Assembly: GCA_965237775.1 (NCBI GenBank)
Contig: OZ250155.1
Location: forward strand, 62,001-126,000
DNA: 64,000 bases
Direction: 5' to 3'
Source of the DNA: CATOSP01 sp965237775
GTDB taxonomy: Bacteria; Chloroflexota; Dehalococcoidia; Lucifugimonadales; UBA3495
Both the position numbers and the translations under genes were made by a program. The notes under the pieces were generated by a model. The model was not told where the DNA came from, ran no database searches, and saw nothing but the letters and a program-made list of their open reading frames with translations. Positions 26,540-35,322 of the stretch are shown here, piece by piece; position 1 is the first letter of the stretch; the number at the start of each line of letters is the position of its first letter.

Positions 26540-26626
26540 AAAAAAGCCCCGCACACAAACGGCAACCGCGCTGCGATCTCGTTGCAGCGCGGTTGCCGTT
26601 CAGCCTTTCGGCTGATGGTGCGGGGC
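26540..26626 (-). terminator. Three-way-junction terminator or attenuator
   Basis: On the minus strand an outer 9-bp stem (618-626 with 546-554, GCCCCGCAC) encloses two hairpins: a 6-bp stem with a GAAA loop (600-615) and a perfect 17-bp stem with a 9-base loop (558-574 with 584-600). Six U follow (545-540). The strength and the U-run indicate intrinsic termination; position just before the ribosome site of 26397-26525 suggests it could work as an attenuator of the head operon. Confidence 0.65.
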
Positions 26627-26825
26627 TACTCAACCCGAATCGGTGTCTATTCGGAGGAACCCATCAAAACCCTGGGGCTGATTGTTAAGAGTTCTGCACC
26701 CTCAGTGGTCTGTCCCCTCTATCCTAACTCAAGGGCATTCGGGGTTGTCAACACCACTCTGTCAGACTCCACCTTTTTACGGTGAAACTTGGGGGTTCCG
26801 GGAGCGTTGGGGCAACGGAGGCCAA

Positions 26826-26863
26826 GAGAAAAAGCCCCGACGCCACCGCCGAGGCTTTTTCTC
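26826..26863. terminator. Bidirectional intrinsic terminator
   Basis: A perfect 11-bp inverted repeat GAGAAAAAGCC / GGCTTTTTCTC with a 16-base loop. Because both arms contain an A- or T-run, it can terminate from either side. It lies 35 bp after the stop of the antitoxin gene. The 200 bp between it and 26626 hold no gene that I can support. Confidence 0.7.
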
Positions 26864-26897
26864 GGGAAACGCAGGGGATTAGCCCCTGGGGATGAGT

Positions 26898-27584
26898 CTA
26901 TTTTAGGGGACGGGATTCATGGGTTGTTAATGGGTCTTCTATGCCAGCTATGAAACTTTCCTTGTTCAGCTCCATCGCCTGATTATCGCATGCGTACCTA
27001 TAATCCCAGCGCGTCTCTACCGAGTCTTCGCGAGGTGTCACACAATGTAGGCCACCCATTACGAATCCTGTGATCTCGGCAACTTGTCCAGATGATAGTT
27101 TGATATTTCGCACGTTTTCCAAGGATTGGTTACTGACTTCATTGATCGGCTCCATCTCGAAGTTGAACGGGGGAATATTCGGGCTACTCACAGGCAAAGC
27201 GATTACCAGTTCGCTTTCGTCGGACAACCATATATGAGTGCCCGCGTTCGCATGATGGGTCCCCGTGGATCCCTGGACTTCGACAGCTACCTGAAATCCC
27301 ATGTTTTCTTGGATACGTTTAGTCACCTCGAATAATTTACAGGCCTGTGGGTTCCCATCACGGCTAAACATCCGCATGAGGCTTTTTTCTGGGATGCCCG
27401 TAAGCTCACTTAGCCCGCTGAACCCAAGTGTTGAGTTGATGAAGTCGCGCATCACGCCCTTACCGGTCTTGATATCGCCCCCGATCATACACTCTATGGC
27501 TTCTGCAAAGAGCTCGTGCCCATAGCTTGGATCACTCTGAATTCGAGCCTTCACGGTCTCCTTGAAGCTCCGTGTAAGTGGCAT
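26898..27584 (-). CDS. Antitoxin-type regulator with an extra C-terminal domain
   Basis: 228 residues. The first 100 match the antitoxin usually paired with HigB-like toxins: LTRSFKETVKARIQSDPSYG, EAIECMIGGDIKTGKGVMRDFI and a helix-turn-helix (GLSELTGIPEKSLMRMFSRD) followed by LFEVTKRIQ. The remaining 125 residues (WLSDESELVIALPVSSPNIP and onwards) are an additional domain I cannot identify; usual antitoxins of this type end near residue 100. Encoded 25 bp after the toxin gene, in the order toxin first. Confidence 0.65.
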   Translation of the reverse strand: MPLTRSFKETVKARIQSDPSYGHELFAEAIECMIGGDIKTGKGVMRDFINSTLGFSGLSELTGIPEKSLMRMFSRDGNPQACKLFEVTKRIQENMGFQVAVEVQGSTGTHHANAGTHIWLSDESELVIALPVSSPNIPPFNFEMEPINEVSNQSLENVRNIKLSSGQVAEITGFVMGGLHCVTPREDSVETRWDYRYACDNQAMELNKESFIAGIEDPLTTHESRPLK

Positions 27585-27609
27585 CGTTCCTCCTCCTCTG
27601 TCTGTTGAC

Positions 27610-27966
27610 CTAACCCTCCTGTTGTCTACGTTCCTTGTACTTTCTCCAATGAGCCCTCGCCACCAAGATGTCTCGCTGTTGGCGTGATTTGGTCCCGCCT
27701 CCGAGTAGAATTATCAGGGTTGGTCCATCCCATCCGAAGTAGATTCGGTAACCAGGCCCAAAGTTGATTCGGTATTCCATAACGCCGTCACCAACGCCGA
27801 CTACGTTGGACATATTCCGTGCTTCGATGCGGTTCAGGGCCGACTCAACTTTACGAAATGCTTCACGGTTAAGATCGTCGAACCATCGACCGAACGGACT
27901 TCGGTCCGATTCATCCACGTACTCGCGAATCTCTATGGAACTGCCGTCGTCCAGCAACCACATCAC
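27610..27966 (-). CDS. RelE/HigB-type addiction toxin
   Basis: 118 residues with the typical core: FGRWFDDLNREAFRKVESALNRIEARN, a GVMEYRINFGPGYRIYFGW strand pair, LIILLGGGTKSRQQRDI and a C-terminal HWRKYKERR. The GPGYRIYFG and LLGGGxKxxQxxDI motifs are those of phage-derived Gp49/HigB-like killer proteins, which act as ribosome-dependent mRNA interferases in the family. It lies in the head operon region on the phage strand, upstream of its antitoxin. Start ATG-ATG at 27966. Confidence 0.75.
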   Translation of the reverse strand: MMWLLDDGSSIEIREYVDESDRSPFGRWFDDLNREAFRKVESALNRIEARNMSNVVGVGDGVMEYRINFGPGYRIYFGWDGPTLIILLGGGTKSRQQRDILVARAHWRKYKERRQQEG

Positions 27967-28129
27967 CCCCAGCGCAACTCGGCATCCAATGGAGTAAGTG
28001 TAAGGTAACGTATATGTAACGAATTGACAAGGGCGGACTCAGAGAAGTTAAGGAAACGTCGCTCCGAACTACGTCCAGTGCCTAAATGGTTCTGGAGGAG
28101 GGCGTTGTTAAGCTACCCTCCGGTCTCAA

Positions 28130-28321
28130 TCATCCCTGAGAAATCTCGACAGGGTTCTGCTCACCACAGGCCGGGCATGTGATTACCGCTTTGCCGGGAC
28201 CGTAGAATCTGGACCGGTGGCCCCGGTAACGCACCAAGACCACGAATCCATAGTCCTAAGCCAACCCGCGCCCACATCTCTCGCAGTGGACAATCCTGGC
28301 CTCCGCGACTAACCTCGCCAA
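28130..28321 (-). pseudogene. Zinc-ribbon protein with internal TAG
   Basis: Starting at TTG 28321 (AGGAG six bases upstream) the frame encodes ARLVAEARIVHCERCGRGLA, then TAG (28256-28258), then DYGFVVLVRYRGHRSRFYGP and ITCPACGEQNPVEISQG before TGA at 28130. The two CxxC pairs form a zinc ribbon split across the TAG, so the frame was clearly one gene. Either a nonsense mutation or amber readthrough. The 160 bp between here and the toxin gene show nothing. Confidence 0.5.
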
Positions 28322-28458
28322 CCGATCGCTCCTAAGAACCTATGCCAACTCCCGTCTGGCGCCATTCCCATGCTTAATCGCCTGCCGCTCTTTGGGGAGC
28401 CGTCTCAACCAGCATGGTTGGTCCCAACGATTTGCTGTACATACTTCCGGGCCGCCAT

Positions 28459-28666
28459 TCATTCGCAATCGTCCTCGTGGACCGGGGCTCCATTATTGCG
28501 TATACTCCTGCGAGTAGTCGCCGACAAACAGTACCCGCACGTTACAACGAAATCGCTCTGGTTTTTCATCATTCTCTGTACCAAGGGTTCCGTACTCACA
28601 AGGGTGAGAAGCAAATTCGCCACCGTCTCGGGGTCCGCGCACATCGCCTATTTTGCCCTTGGCCAT
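28459..28666 (-). CDS. Small protein, reading frame ambiguous
   Basis: Two overlapping frames compete. One starts at ATG 28666, 20 bp after the previous stop with a GGAG site, and gives 57 residues (MAKGKIGDVRGPRDGGEF onwards) ending at 28493. The other starts at ATG 28644, gives MCADPETVANLLLTLVST, CGYC and HEDDC, ends at 28459 and resembles small phage zinc proteins. I cannot decide between them; only one is likely real. Confidence 0.35.
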
Positions 28667-28686
28667 GGCGACTCCGTTACCATTAT

Positions 28687-28866
28687 TTAGCCACCGCCTT
28701 GAGCCCCACGCGGACTCACCTTGCAGCCTTCACAGACGTTTGGCAGGGAATCCTCGCGCATCGCTCCTTCCTTCGCAATGAGTTCGGCGTTCTGCGTGTT
28801 CACCGGCATCGTCCACTCCCTGCCGCACTTCAGGCATTTGTGCTTCGCGGATATGATTGCCATCAT
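28687..28866 (-). CDS. Small zinc-ribbon protein
   Basis: 59 residues from ATG 28866 with a GGGAGGG site directly upstream (a second ATG follows at once). MMAIISAKHKCLKCGREWTM at the N-terminus and NVCEGCK near the C-terminus give two CxxC pairs, the pattern of a zinc ribbon. Located between the MuF gene and the smaller genes on the same strand. Confidence 0.55.
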   Translation of the reverse strand: MMAIISAKHKCLKCGREWTMPVNTQNAELIAKEGAMREDSLPNVCEGCKVSPRGAQGGG

Positions 28867-28990
28867 GCCCTCCCGACGAACGGGGTCTGCTGCACTAGTA
28901 CCGCGTCAGGGTGAATTCGATGGGTAGGTACGGCGACGCTTGTGCCGGGCATCGGTGGTAGACGGTGCCTCGATTGCATACACATACTTT

Positions 28991-29839
28991 CTAGTATCCG
29001 TCAAAAATAGCCGGACGCGGTACTAGCTCGGACCGGAGCGGGAAATACGCGGTACCGGCACACCGGCAGGCAATCCATTCGCCAATGGCCCCGTCCCGGT
29101 CCCCCGGATGAAGCAGCCCGTTCGGGAACCTCTCCCCGCGCTTCACCACGAGGCCATGATGGGCCACATGCACGGGCCGGGTCCTGCTGTCCTGGGCCGC
29201 GATCCACTGGACGAATTCCACCTCCGCCGTTTCCATCGCCAGGAAGTTGCCCCGGTTGGCCGCGCTGTTCACCTCCGTCCGGGCGATGCCTTCGGCCTGC
29301 TGGGACGAGATATCACGGATGACTCCCCGCAGGTTCTCGCCTATCTCGCGGGTTCCCAAGCCTTCCTCGACGCCACGGAGCAACACCCTACGCACGTCTC
29401 CGGTAATGCGACTCATCAATTGGTCACTGGCGCGAAACGACAGGTCCCGCAGCACCTCCAAGGCGCGGGGCTCCACCATCTCCCACGAGACCTGAATCCC
29501 GGAGCGGTCCAGAATCCGCGCAGCCTGCCGTCCAAACCCATCCCTTGCGGCCTCGACGTAAGCGTCCCGGTAGGCACCCTGCAACCGTTCCGTCACCAGT
29601 TCACTGTCCGCGAGTAACGCGCCGTTCACCTGCACCTCGTTCACCACACTAATCGCACCCGCGTCCAGCAGCCCCAACAGAGTCGAGCCAATGTCTCCCA
29701 GCAAGGGAGTGAGCGCTCTCTGGAGCCGCTGTGCCTGACGCCGCTGCCTCCGAGGAGTACGGTAGAACGCGGGCAACACTCCACGTTGCGCCAGGGTTGC
29801 GGTCAGGGTCGTCAACCGGCGCTCCTCTAGGGTTAACAC
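28991..29839 (-). CDS. MuF/SPP1 gp7-like head morphogenesis protein
   Basis: About 282 residues from GTG 29839, which overlaps the portal stop (GTGTTAA). A basic helical N-terminus (FYRTPRRQRRQAQRLQRAL) leads to the MuF domain: GTREIGENLRGVIRDISSQQAEGIARTEVNSAANRG, FVQWIAAQDSRTRPVHVAHH and the end HPGDRDGAIGEWIACRCAG. The SQQAxxIARTE and xCRC motifs are diagnostic. Acts at the portal during head assembly by family inference. The frame extends upstream into the portal gene but that part is a shadow. Confidence 0.75.
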   Translation of the reverse strand: MLTLEERRLTTLTATLAQRGVLPAFYRTPRRQRRQAQRLQRALTPLLGDIGSTLLGLLDAGAISVVNEVQVNGALLADSELVTERLQGAYRDAYVEAARDGFGRQAARILDRSGIQVSWEMVEPRALEVLRDLSFRASDQLMSRITGDVRRVLLRGVEEGLGTREIGENLRGVIRDISSQQAEGIARTEVNSAANRGNFLAMETAEVEFVQWIAAQDSRTRPVHVAHHGLVVKRGERFPNGLLHPGDRDGAIGEWIACRCAGTAYFPLRSELVPRPAIFDGY

Positions 29840-31309
29840 GTATCCTTCTGATGATGCCCGTTCATCAACATCGTCCTGATGATGCCGTTCCGCTCGGCGA
29901 ACAGCTCCTCCTCGACACCCGCGGCGAAGTCGCCCAACGGACGCCCAGCCCAATAGTATTCGTCCAGCTCCGGCCTATCCTCTATCCGAAGGCCATGCAG
30001 GGTCTCGATGGCTTGGTTGGGCGTGGCCAACCCGGACGCGACCATCTTGACCCATGCGTCCACCTCCCGGTTCCGGTCGGACGTGTCAAGCTGCTGGAAG
30101 CTGAGTGACCAGTTCTCAATCTTAAAGCCCTGCCGGACTATCAGGCGGTTCACCCTCTCCTCCAGCACCTCCCGTCCGGGATCTACCTCTTCCGCCTTGT
30201 AGATTTCCTCGGCCTCCTGAATGTTGCTGCCGCCAAGCTGTCCGGTAACCGCGAGGCCCAGCCGGTACCCGGGAACCGCGTGGGCAACCAGAACCTCGTT
30301 CCGGGCGTCCTCCCGCAACAGCCTGAAATGGCCTTCACGGACCTCCACCGCCAGGCGCTCGAACCTGATGGTGGGCTTGTTCTCCCCCGTGGGGCCCGCG
30401 GGCAGGGTCAACACCAGGGTCCGGTGAGGGTTCCCCCGCGCCGTGGCGAAGAAGTCACGGATCACCTGGATGGGTCTCGTCCGGCAGGTCATCCTCCAGG
30501 CCCTCAATCAGGATTGCGTACTGCGGCACAGCGGAATTGGAAAAGAACCGGACGTTGAAGTCGCGGGCCAGAAGGTCCAGCACTATGGAGCCAATGGCCG
30601 GGGTTACGTTCGGGAGGCCGTAGAAGTCGTCAGTCGGCGTATAGGTCGAGAAGTGGACTAATTCGGACGCCCTATCCAGGACCGGCAGGCTGCCGAAGGG
30701 GTGAATATCTCCCGTATTCACATGGACATCGACCTCCAGCCCGAACCGTTTGAACCACAGGGCATTGTTGCGGCCTTCCTGCCAGCGGTAGCGCACTCGG
30801 TCCTTGTGGGGCCTTATCTTCGACCCCTGGACTTGGGCGAACCAGCGTGGCAAACCCTCCGCCCGGTCCTCCCGGACCACCGCCAGGTAACCGTTCCCGA
30901 TGGTGTCCAGGTCGATCAGCACCCGTTCCATCACCTCGCTGAGAGACAAGTATAGCGGGACCGGCGGGTCAATCTCGGCGGAGTCGGTGAAGCCCTCAAC
31001 CGCGCCGTTCCAGAAGAAATTATCCAGCTGTTCCCATTCTTCCTGGGCTCCAGGCGGTTCCTCGTCTTCCCCGAATTCCCGCGTCAGACTCCAACCGTGA
31101 CCAACCTGGTCCCTGGACTTCACCCGGACCGCGTTCCTGTGCCACGTGGATTCGTTGTAGAACTCGGCAAGCCGGTCCAGGTCGAGGGGAGGGTTGACCA
31201 TGCCGTTCCGCCCCGTCTTAGTGTTCCTTGGGGCTGGGAATTGGTAGCTCCGGTACGCGGTAATGGCTTCCCCGACATCGATCACGTAAGCCCGCATTTC
31301 CGCTGCCAT
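29833..31309 (-). CDS. Portal protein, broken by one extra C
   Basis: Two frames (31309-30455 and 30507-29833) make one portal of about 490 residues. The 5' frame has RSYQFPAPRNTKTGRNG, a HRNAVRVKSRDQVGHGW strand, ERVLIDLDTIGNGYLAVVRE, HFSTYTPTDDFYGLPNVTPA and LLARDFNVRFFSNSAVPQYAI. The 3' frame starts IQVIRDFF and continues GNPHRTLVLTLPAG and QEAEEIYKAEEVDPGREVLEERVNRLI. They join exactly (LPDE-T-IQVIRDFF) if the CCC at about 30480 is CC. The join region matches other portals, so this is a single-base insertion or sequencing error. Confidence 0.75.
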
Positions 31310-31321
31310 CTCTCTAACTCC

Positions 31322-32764
31322 TTACGAGGTGTATGCCCTGGCCTGGGAGCGTCCTTTAGCCCGTCCACGCACCACCTCCAACGCGGCGTAGGAGAGGCAA
31401 TCAACCTGGTCGTCATGCGCTCCGTTGGGGAACGCCAGCAGTTCGTCCTCCAGGTCGCGCAGCCACGGCGCCCCCGCGAGAAAGTAGACCGTACCGGCGG
31501 ACATCCGCGCCGCCGCCGGTTGAGCCCTGACCCATTTGTCCGTGTCGGGCTTTAGCTCCCTTACCGGCAACCCGGCGCGTGTCGCCGCCTGGAACACGCT
31601 CTTGCCCTCGACCCCCATATAGCCGGGTTCCAGTCTTGCTTAGACCTGGGTCATCAGCGGCACGATGTCCGGTGACTCTACCCGAATCCGAGTGATGTCC
31701 AGACACAACAGGTCTCCCTCTTTGGTTAGCACCCACGTCGCAGCGACAGTGTAATCCGCCCGTTCTCTGATGGACGAGGCGGTGTCCACGGTACTGAAGC
31801 GGAAGCAATCAGACTGGTTGACATACACGGGTCCCTGGGGCGTCGTCAGAGCGTAGGTCTCGGAGTCCAGGTCGGTGCGAAAATATCGGAAGTCCTGGGC
31901 CAAGAACACAGACCCGCCCATCGGAGCTGGGCGCTGTTGGTAGAGCCCGGTCCACTCCTGGGGGCCGATGGCCAACCGGGTGGCCGCCAACGCCCCAGCG
32001 TCGTACCGATCCGGCCGTAGCGGGTCATCCAGGTCCCGTCCCAGAGGGTCGCCGGCTTCGGCCAAGGCGGGGAGCCGGATATGCTCCCACTGGTCCGAGG
32101 GCAACTCGGGGTCGTCCTCCGCCATTCCATTCAACAACATGCCCACCAAGTCTTCCTCGTGCCAGCGGGTCTGCACCACGATGATGGAGCAGCCGGGGCG
32201 CAGCCGGGTCCGGGCGGTAGAACGCCACCACTCCCATAGGTGACGGCGCACGGCGCCGCTGTTGGCCTCCTGCCGGTTCTTCAGAGGATCGTCGATGATC
32301 AGCAGGTCGAAGCCGTGGCCGGTGAAGGGGCCGCCCACTCCCGCCGTCATCATTCCTCCTCCGGCGGTTAGCTCCCACAGCGAAGCGCCGCTCAGGTCCT
32401 GCCGCACCCTGACCCCCAGCTCAGGAGTAGCCATGATGGTGTCCCGGGCCTTGCGGCCCCAGTTGGCCGCGAACTCGGCGGCGTAACTGGCCAGCCCCAC
32501 CCGGCTCGTCGGCCAGTTGGCCAGGAACCACACCGGCGTCCAGTGGCTCAACAGCTCCGACTTGCCGTGTTGGGGCGGCAGGGAGACCAGCAGCCGGATG
32601 GGACCTTCCGCCAGGGCCGCCACCTTGCGGGAGACCAGGTGCAGGTGGGGTTGGCGCACCCACAGCCCATTAGACCACCTGGCGCCCGTTGCCGCTGGGG
32701 TGGCCCTCCAGGCGTTGGCTAAGAGCGTCAAGCGTGTCTCTTGTCTCAGCTTCGTCGAGGGCAT
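31322..32764 (-). CDS. Terminase large subunit with an in-frame TAA
   Basis: The ATPase part has Walker A in SLPPQHGKSELLSHW, a switch near GLASYAAEFAANWGRKARD, Walker B in LLIIDDPLKN and coupling motif near IIVVQTRWHEEDLVGML. The nuclease part has Asp in STVDTASSIRERADYTV and, after the stop, DDQVDCLSYAAL. A TAA at 31640-31642 lies in the same frame (PLMTQV-stop-ARLEPGYMGVEG); the downstream sequence is conserved terminase. As written the product loses the last 105 residues including the third nuclease motif, so DNA packaging should fail unless the stop is read through. Confidence 0.8.
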
Positions 32765-32776
32765 TGGTAATCACCG

Positions 32777-33160
32777 TCAGGTCTTGCTGGATCGGTCCTC
32801 CCTCTGGCCGCTATGCTCCTGCCGCACCGGGGCGTCCAAACCCAGCAGCTTTGCCTTGCGCTCCTTGATCAACCGACGCTCCGCAATCCATCCTCGGTCG
32901 TGGCTCAAGGCGTACCCCCGGATGCAGTCCCGTTCCATGTCGTTGAGTTCGGCCAACTCCTGTGCTTTGATCGCCACCGGGTCGTCGATCAACTCCTTGC
33001 GCCACATCTCCCGCAAGGCCTTGACGTCGTTGCTGATGGTTTTGCGGGAGACTCCCTCACGGCGGGCCATCTCCTCCTGGGTGGCGTGCCCCATCAAGAA
33101 ACCGGCCACCCGGCGGCGGCGGGCTTCGATCGCTTGTCTCTGCTCTTGATTTTGGGCCAA
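32777..33160 (-). CDS. Terminase small subunit
   Basis: 127 residues with an N-terminal helix-turn-helix (FLMGHATQEEMARREGVSRKTISNDVKALREMW) and an alpha-helical remainder (DDPVAIKAQELAELNDMERD, WIAERRLIKERKAKLLGLD). It ends 12 bp before the large subunit. The DNA-binding N-terminus and position identify it as the DNA-recognition subunit of the packaging motor. Confidence 0.7.
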   Translation of the reverse strand: MAQNQEQRQAIEARRRRVAGFLMGHATQEEMARREGVSRKTISNDVKALREMWRKELIDDPVAIKAQELAELNDMERDCIRGYALSHDRGWIAERRLIKERKAKLLGLDAPVRQEHSGQREDRSSKT

Positions 33161-33178
33161 AGCCTAACCAATCTCCGA

Positions 33179-33213
33179 AAAATGTGAAGTCGTCAGGCTC
33201 AAAATGTGAAGTC
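33179..33213. repeat. Two 13-bp direct repeats upstream of the small terminase gene
   Basis: AAAATGTGAAGTC occurs at 33179-33191 and 33201-33213, exactly 22 bp apart (about two helical turns), in the intergenic space just upstream of the small terminase gene. Repeats placed here could be a terminase (cos/pac) binding site or an operator; inference from position only. Confidence 0.5.
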
Positions 33214-33226
33214 ATAACGCCTAAAG

Positions 33227-33964
33227 TCAGATGCTCAGGGAAAAGCTCCGGCCTGCCCTCGGAGTGACCGTCCCAGGTCCGTACTTGGCGTTGATCCGGT
33301 CGTAGCACTGGAGCCGGCGGGCCTCGGTGCGGGTGTGGGCGATGCCACCCTTGGCCCAGTTCGCACCCAGGACCGGCGCCCACCTCATGTCCTGCCAGAT
33401 GATCCGGTCCTTGGCCTGGGACTGGAGGCAGATGTCCAGGTCCTCCATCAGGTAGAGCTGAGCGTCGTAGTGCAGCGACGGGTCGCTGATGCCGGTGACC
33501 GCCCTGATCCAACCCCTCAGACCCACCGGGTTGGAGGGGTTGCGGGTCTTGGGGTCGGCCTTGTGCGCGTAGCCGAAGACATGGGCCCCGGCATCGTTGC
33601 TTGCGATGTAGGACTCCCAGAAGATGGCAACGATGTCCTCGGAGTTGGTGACGAAGGAAGTCCGCCAGTGCATCATCGGCATCATTGCCAGGAAGTCGTC
33701 GTCCATCTGGATAAAGAAGGGCTCGGTGGAGGGGTCCCACACTTCGTGTAGCATGAAGTTGCGGACCGCCGCGATGGACGGAAGCTCGCCGCAGACGTGG
33801 AACTGGCCGGGTTGGACGTTGGCTTTCTCCGCCGCCGCCCGGTACTGGTCCACCTGCTCCCCGTCGTTGACCACGACATGGGCCTTGGAGTAGAGCGGGT
33901 TCTTGAGGATTTCCTGGGGCCGCTGGTGACTGGGGATGACGATCTTGAAGGGCGGTTCAGGCAT
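33227..33964 (-). CDS. GT-A glycosyltransferase-like protein
   Basis: 245 residues: FKIVIPSHQRPQEIL at the N-terminus, AAVRNFMLHEVW, then FFIQMDDDFLAMM (a metal-binding DxD-type motif) and SLHYDAQLYLMEDLDICLQ. This layout resembles the phage glycosyltransferases that are found beside DNA-modification genes (TAGT-type, TET-associated glycosyltransferases). It overlaps the ParB-like gene by 8 bp, an association described for DNA hypermodification loci. No TET/JBP-type oxygenase is seen in the window, so the acceptor is unknown. Confidence 0.55.
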   Translation of the reverse strand: MPEPPFKIVIPSHQRPQEILKNPLYSKAHVVVNDGEQVDQYRAAAEKANVQPGQFHVCGELPSIAAVRNFMLHEVWDPSTEPFFIQMDDDFLAMMPMMHWRTSFVTNSEDIVAIFWESYIASNDAGAHVFGYAHKADPKTRNPSNPVGLRGWIRAVTGISDPSLHYDAQLYLMEDLDICLQSQAKDRIIWQDMRWAPVLGANWAKGGIAHTRTEARRLQCYDRINAKYGPGTVTPRAGRSFSLSI

Positions 33965-34619
33965 TCTTCAGCACCCTCCCAAGGTACTCGGAGCCGTCGA
34001 TGACCCGGGTGCGGCCGACCACTTTAGAGTTGTGGAACAGGTCGATGGCCGGGTCGTCAATCCCGAAGTGGTCGATGGCGGATAGCCAGTCCAGGTCGGT
34101 GCGGAACAGCAGCATCACGTAGTGGTACTGTTCCCCAGGGACCAGGTGGACGGCGCTGACCTCGGGCTTCTCCCGGGCCTCGGGAGCGGAGCCGCCGAAC
34201 ATTGCCAGGAACTCCTCGTCCTTACCAGCCAGGGCCTTCACCAGATCGTCCTGCTCTTCGAGAATCGTGCGGAGCAGGTGGGCGTACTCCCTCTGGTCCA
34301 CCTCGGCCTGGGCGGTGATCGAGTCGATAGACGCCAGGGCCGCGCGTTCCGATGCCTCGTCTAGGTCCACCACCAGCACCGGGACCTCGGTGATCCCCGA
34401 CTCGATGGCCTCTTGCCGCCTCAGATGTCCGTCTATAAGTCTTCCGGTCTGCTGGTTGTAGAGCAGGGGTTGCAGCCACCCCAGGGACTCCAGGGCGGCG
34501 TGCAGGGCCCTCCGTTGGGCCTGGGGATGGTGACGGGGATTGAGCGGGTTCTCCGCTAGTTCGTAGGGGTCCATCCACACGAGGGTCAGTCCGTTAGACG
34601 AGGGGTTGTTGGCTTGCAT
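33957..34619 (-). CDS. ParB-like nuclease domain protein
   Basis: 220 residues from ATG 34619 (GGCAGAGGAGG upstream; longer upstream frame rejected). ParB/Srx fold motifs: NPRHHPQAQRRALHAALESLGWLQPLLYN, GRLIDGHLRRQEAI and TEVPVLVVDLDEASERAAL. No helix-turn-helix partition domain follows; instead there is an acidic end with EQYHYVMLLFRTDLDWLSAI. Stand-alone ParB-like domains occur widely in phages with DNA-modification functions. Overlaps the glycosyltransferase gene at its end and the RarA-C-like gene at its start. Confidence 0.7.
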   Translation of the reverse strand: MQANNPSSNGLTLVWMDPYELAENPLNPRHHPQAQRRALHAALESLGWLQPLLYNQQTGRLIDGHLRRQEAIESGITEVPVLVVDLDEASERAALASIDSITAQAEVDQREYAHLLRTILEEQDDLVKALAGKDEEFLAMFGGSAPEAREKPEVSAVHLVPGEQYHYVMLLFRTDLDWLSAIDHFGIDDPAIDLFHNSKVVGRTRVIDGSEYLGRVLKNA

Positions 34620-35220
34620 TGCCTCCTCTGCCTCCACTCGGCCTTGATTGGGTATAACGCCAGGGCCGGCCTTCCACCAGGTACTCCTGGGCCTCGGCCT
34701 TGAGTTCACTGGCCAAAGGCTCGAGATCCGTGTTCACCGGGGTCACCGCGATCCCCTCCTCCAGCCAGTGCTTCACGCCGCGCCCCATCCGCCGTCCTCG
34801 TCCGGTGTGCTTGTCCAGGGCGTTGTCCGGTATCTCGTACCGCTCCGATTGCTGATAGACGCACACCGCCAGGTCGTCGCAGATGCGGGTCTTGGACGCC
34901 TGGCACATGGCGATGATCGCGTGCATCAGGAACAGCCGGTAGCTGTCGTTCCGCCTGTCCCAGGCGTCGTGGTAGTTGTCGGCCAAGGCCGAGATCAGCA
35001 GGACCAGGGCGTTCCCTTCGGAAGTGGGTCCGATGTCCTCGGACACGATCACCTTGAGCCGGTTCCAGAGGTACTTCCGCTCTGGGGCGCCGCACGCCTC
35101 GATCTCCACCGCCCAATACGCGGCCTCCCTCGAATCGGCGGCGCGGATGCGTTTTTGCAGGGCGGACACGCACTCGCCGAAGGGGTAGCCGCCCGGTGTT
35201 TGCTGACTGAACATGGTCAT
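34594..35220 (-). CDS. Stand-alone RarA/MgsA C-terminal domain-like protein
   Basis: 208 residues. The pattern ALQKRIRAADSREAAYWAVEIEA, ERKYLWNRLKVIVSEDIGP and NYHDAWDRRNDSYRLFLMHAI matches the C-terminal (post-ATPase) domain of RarA/MgsA/WRNIP1-type proteins, with no ATPase part. A protein of this kind could interact with replication forks or single-strand DNA binding protein. It has the early-type promoter element about 107 bp upstream (35323-35358). The end overlaps the start of the ParB-like gene. Confidence 0.6.
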   Translation of the reverse strand: MTMFSQQTPGGYPFGECVSALQKRIRAADSREAAYWAVEIEACGAPERKYLWNRLKVIVSEDIGPTSEGNALVLLISALADNYHDAWDRRNDSYRLFLMHAIIAMCQASKTRICDDLAVCVYQQSERYEIPDNALDKHTGRGRRMGRGVKHWLEEGIAVTPVNTDLEPLASELKAEAQEYLVEGRPWRYTQSRPSGGRGGNASQQPLV

Positions 35221-35322
35221 CTCTACTTCACCTCCATCTTAGCACCCGCCCTCCCGTGACTTTCAAGCGGGTATTGTCGCTCGATCAAGCCGGGAGCAGG
35301 CCCCCGATCAGGCCGGGGCAGG

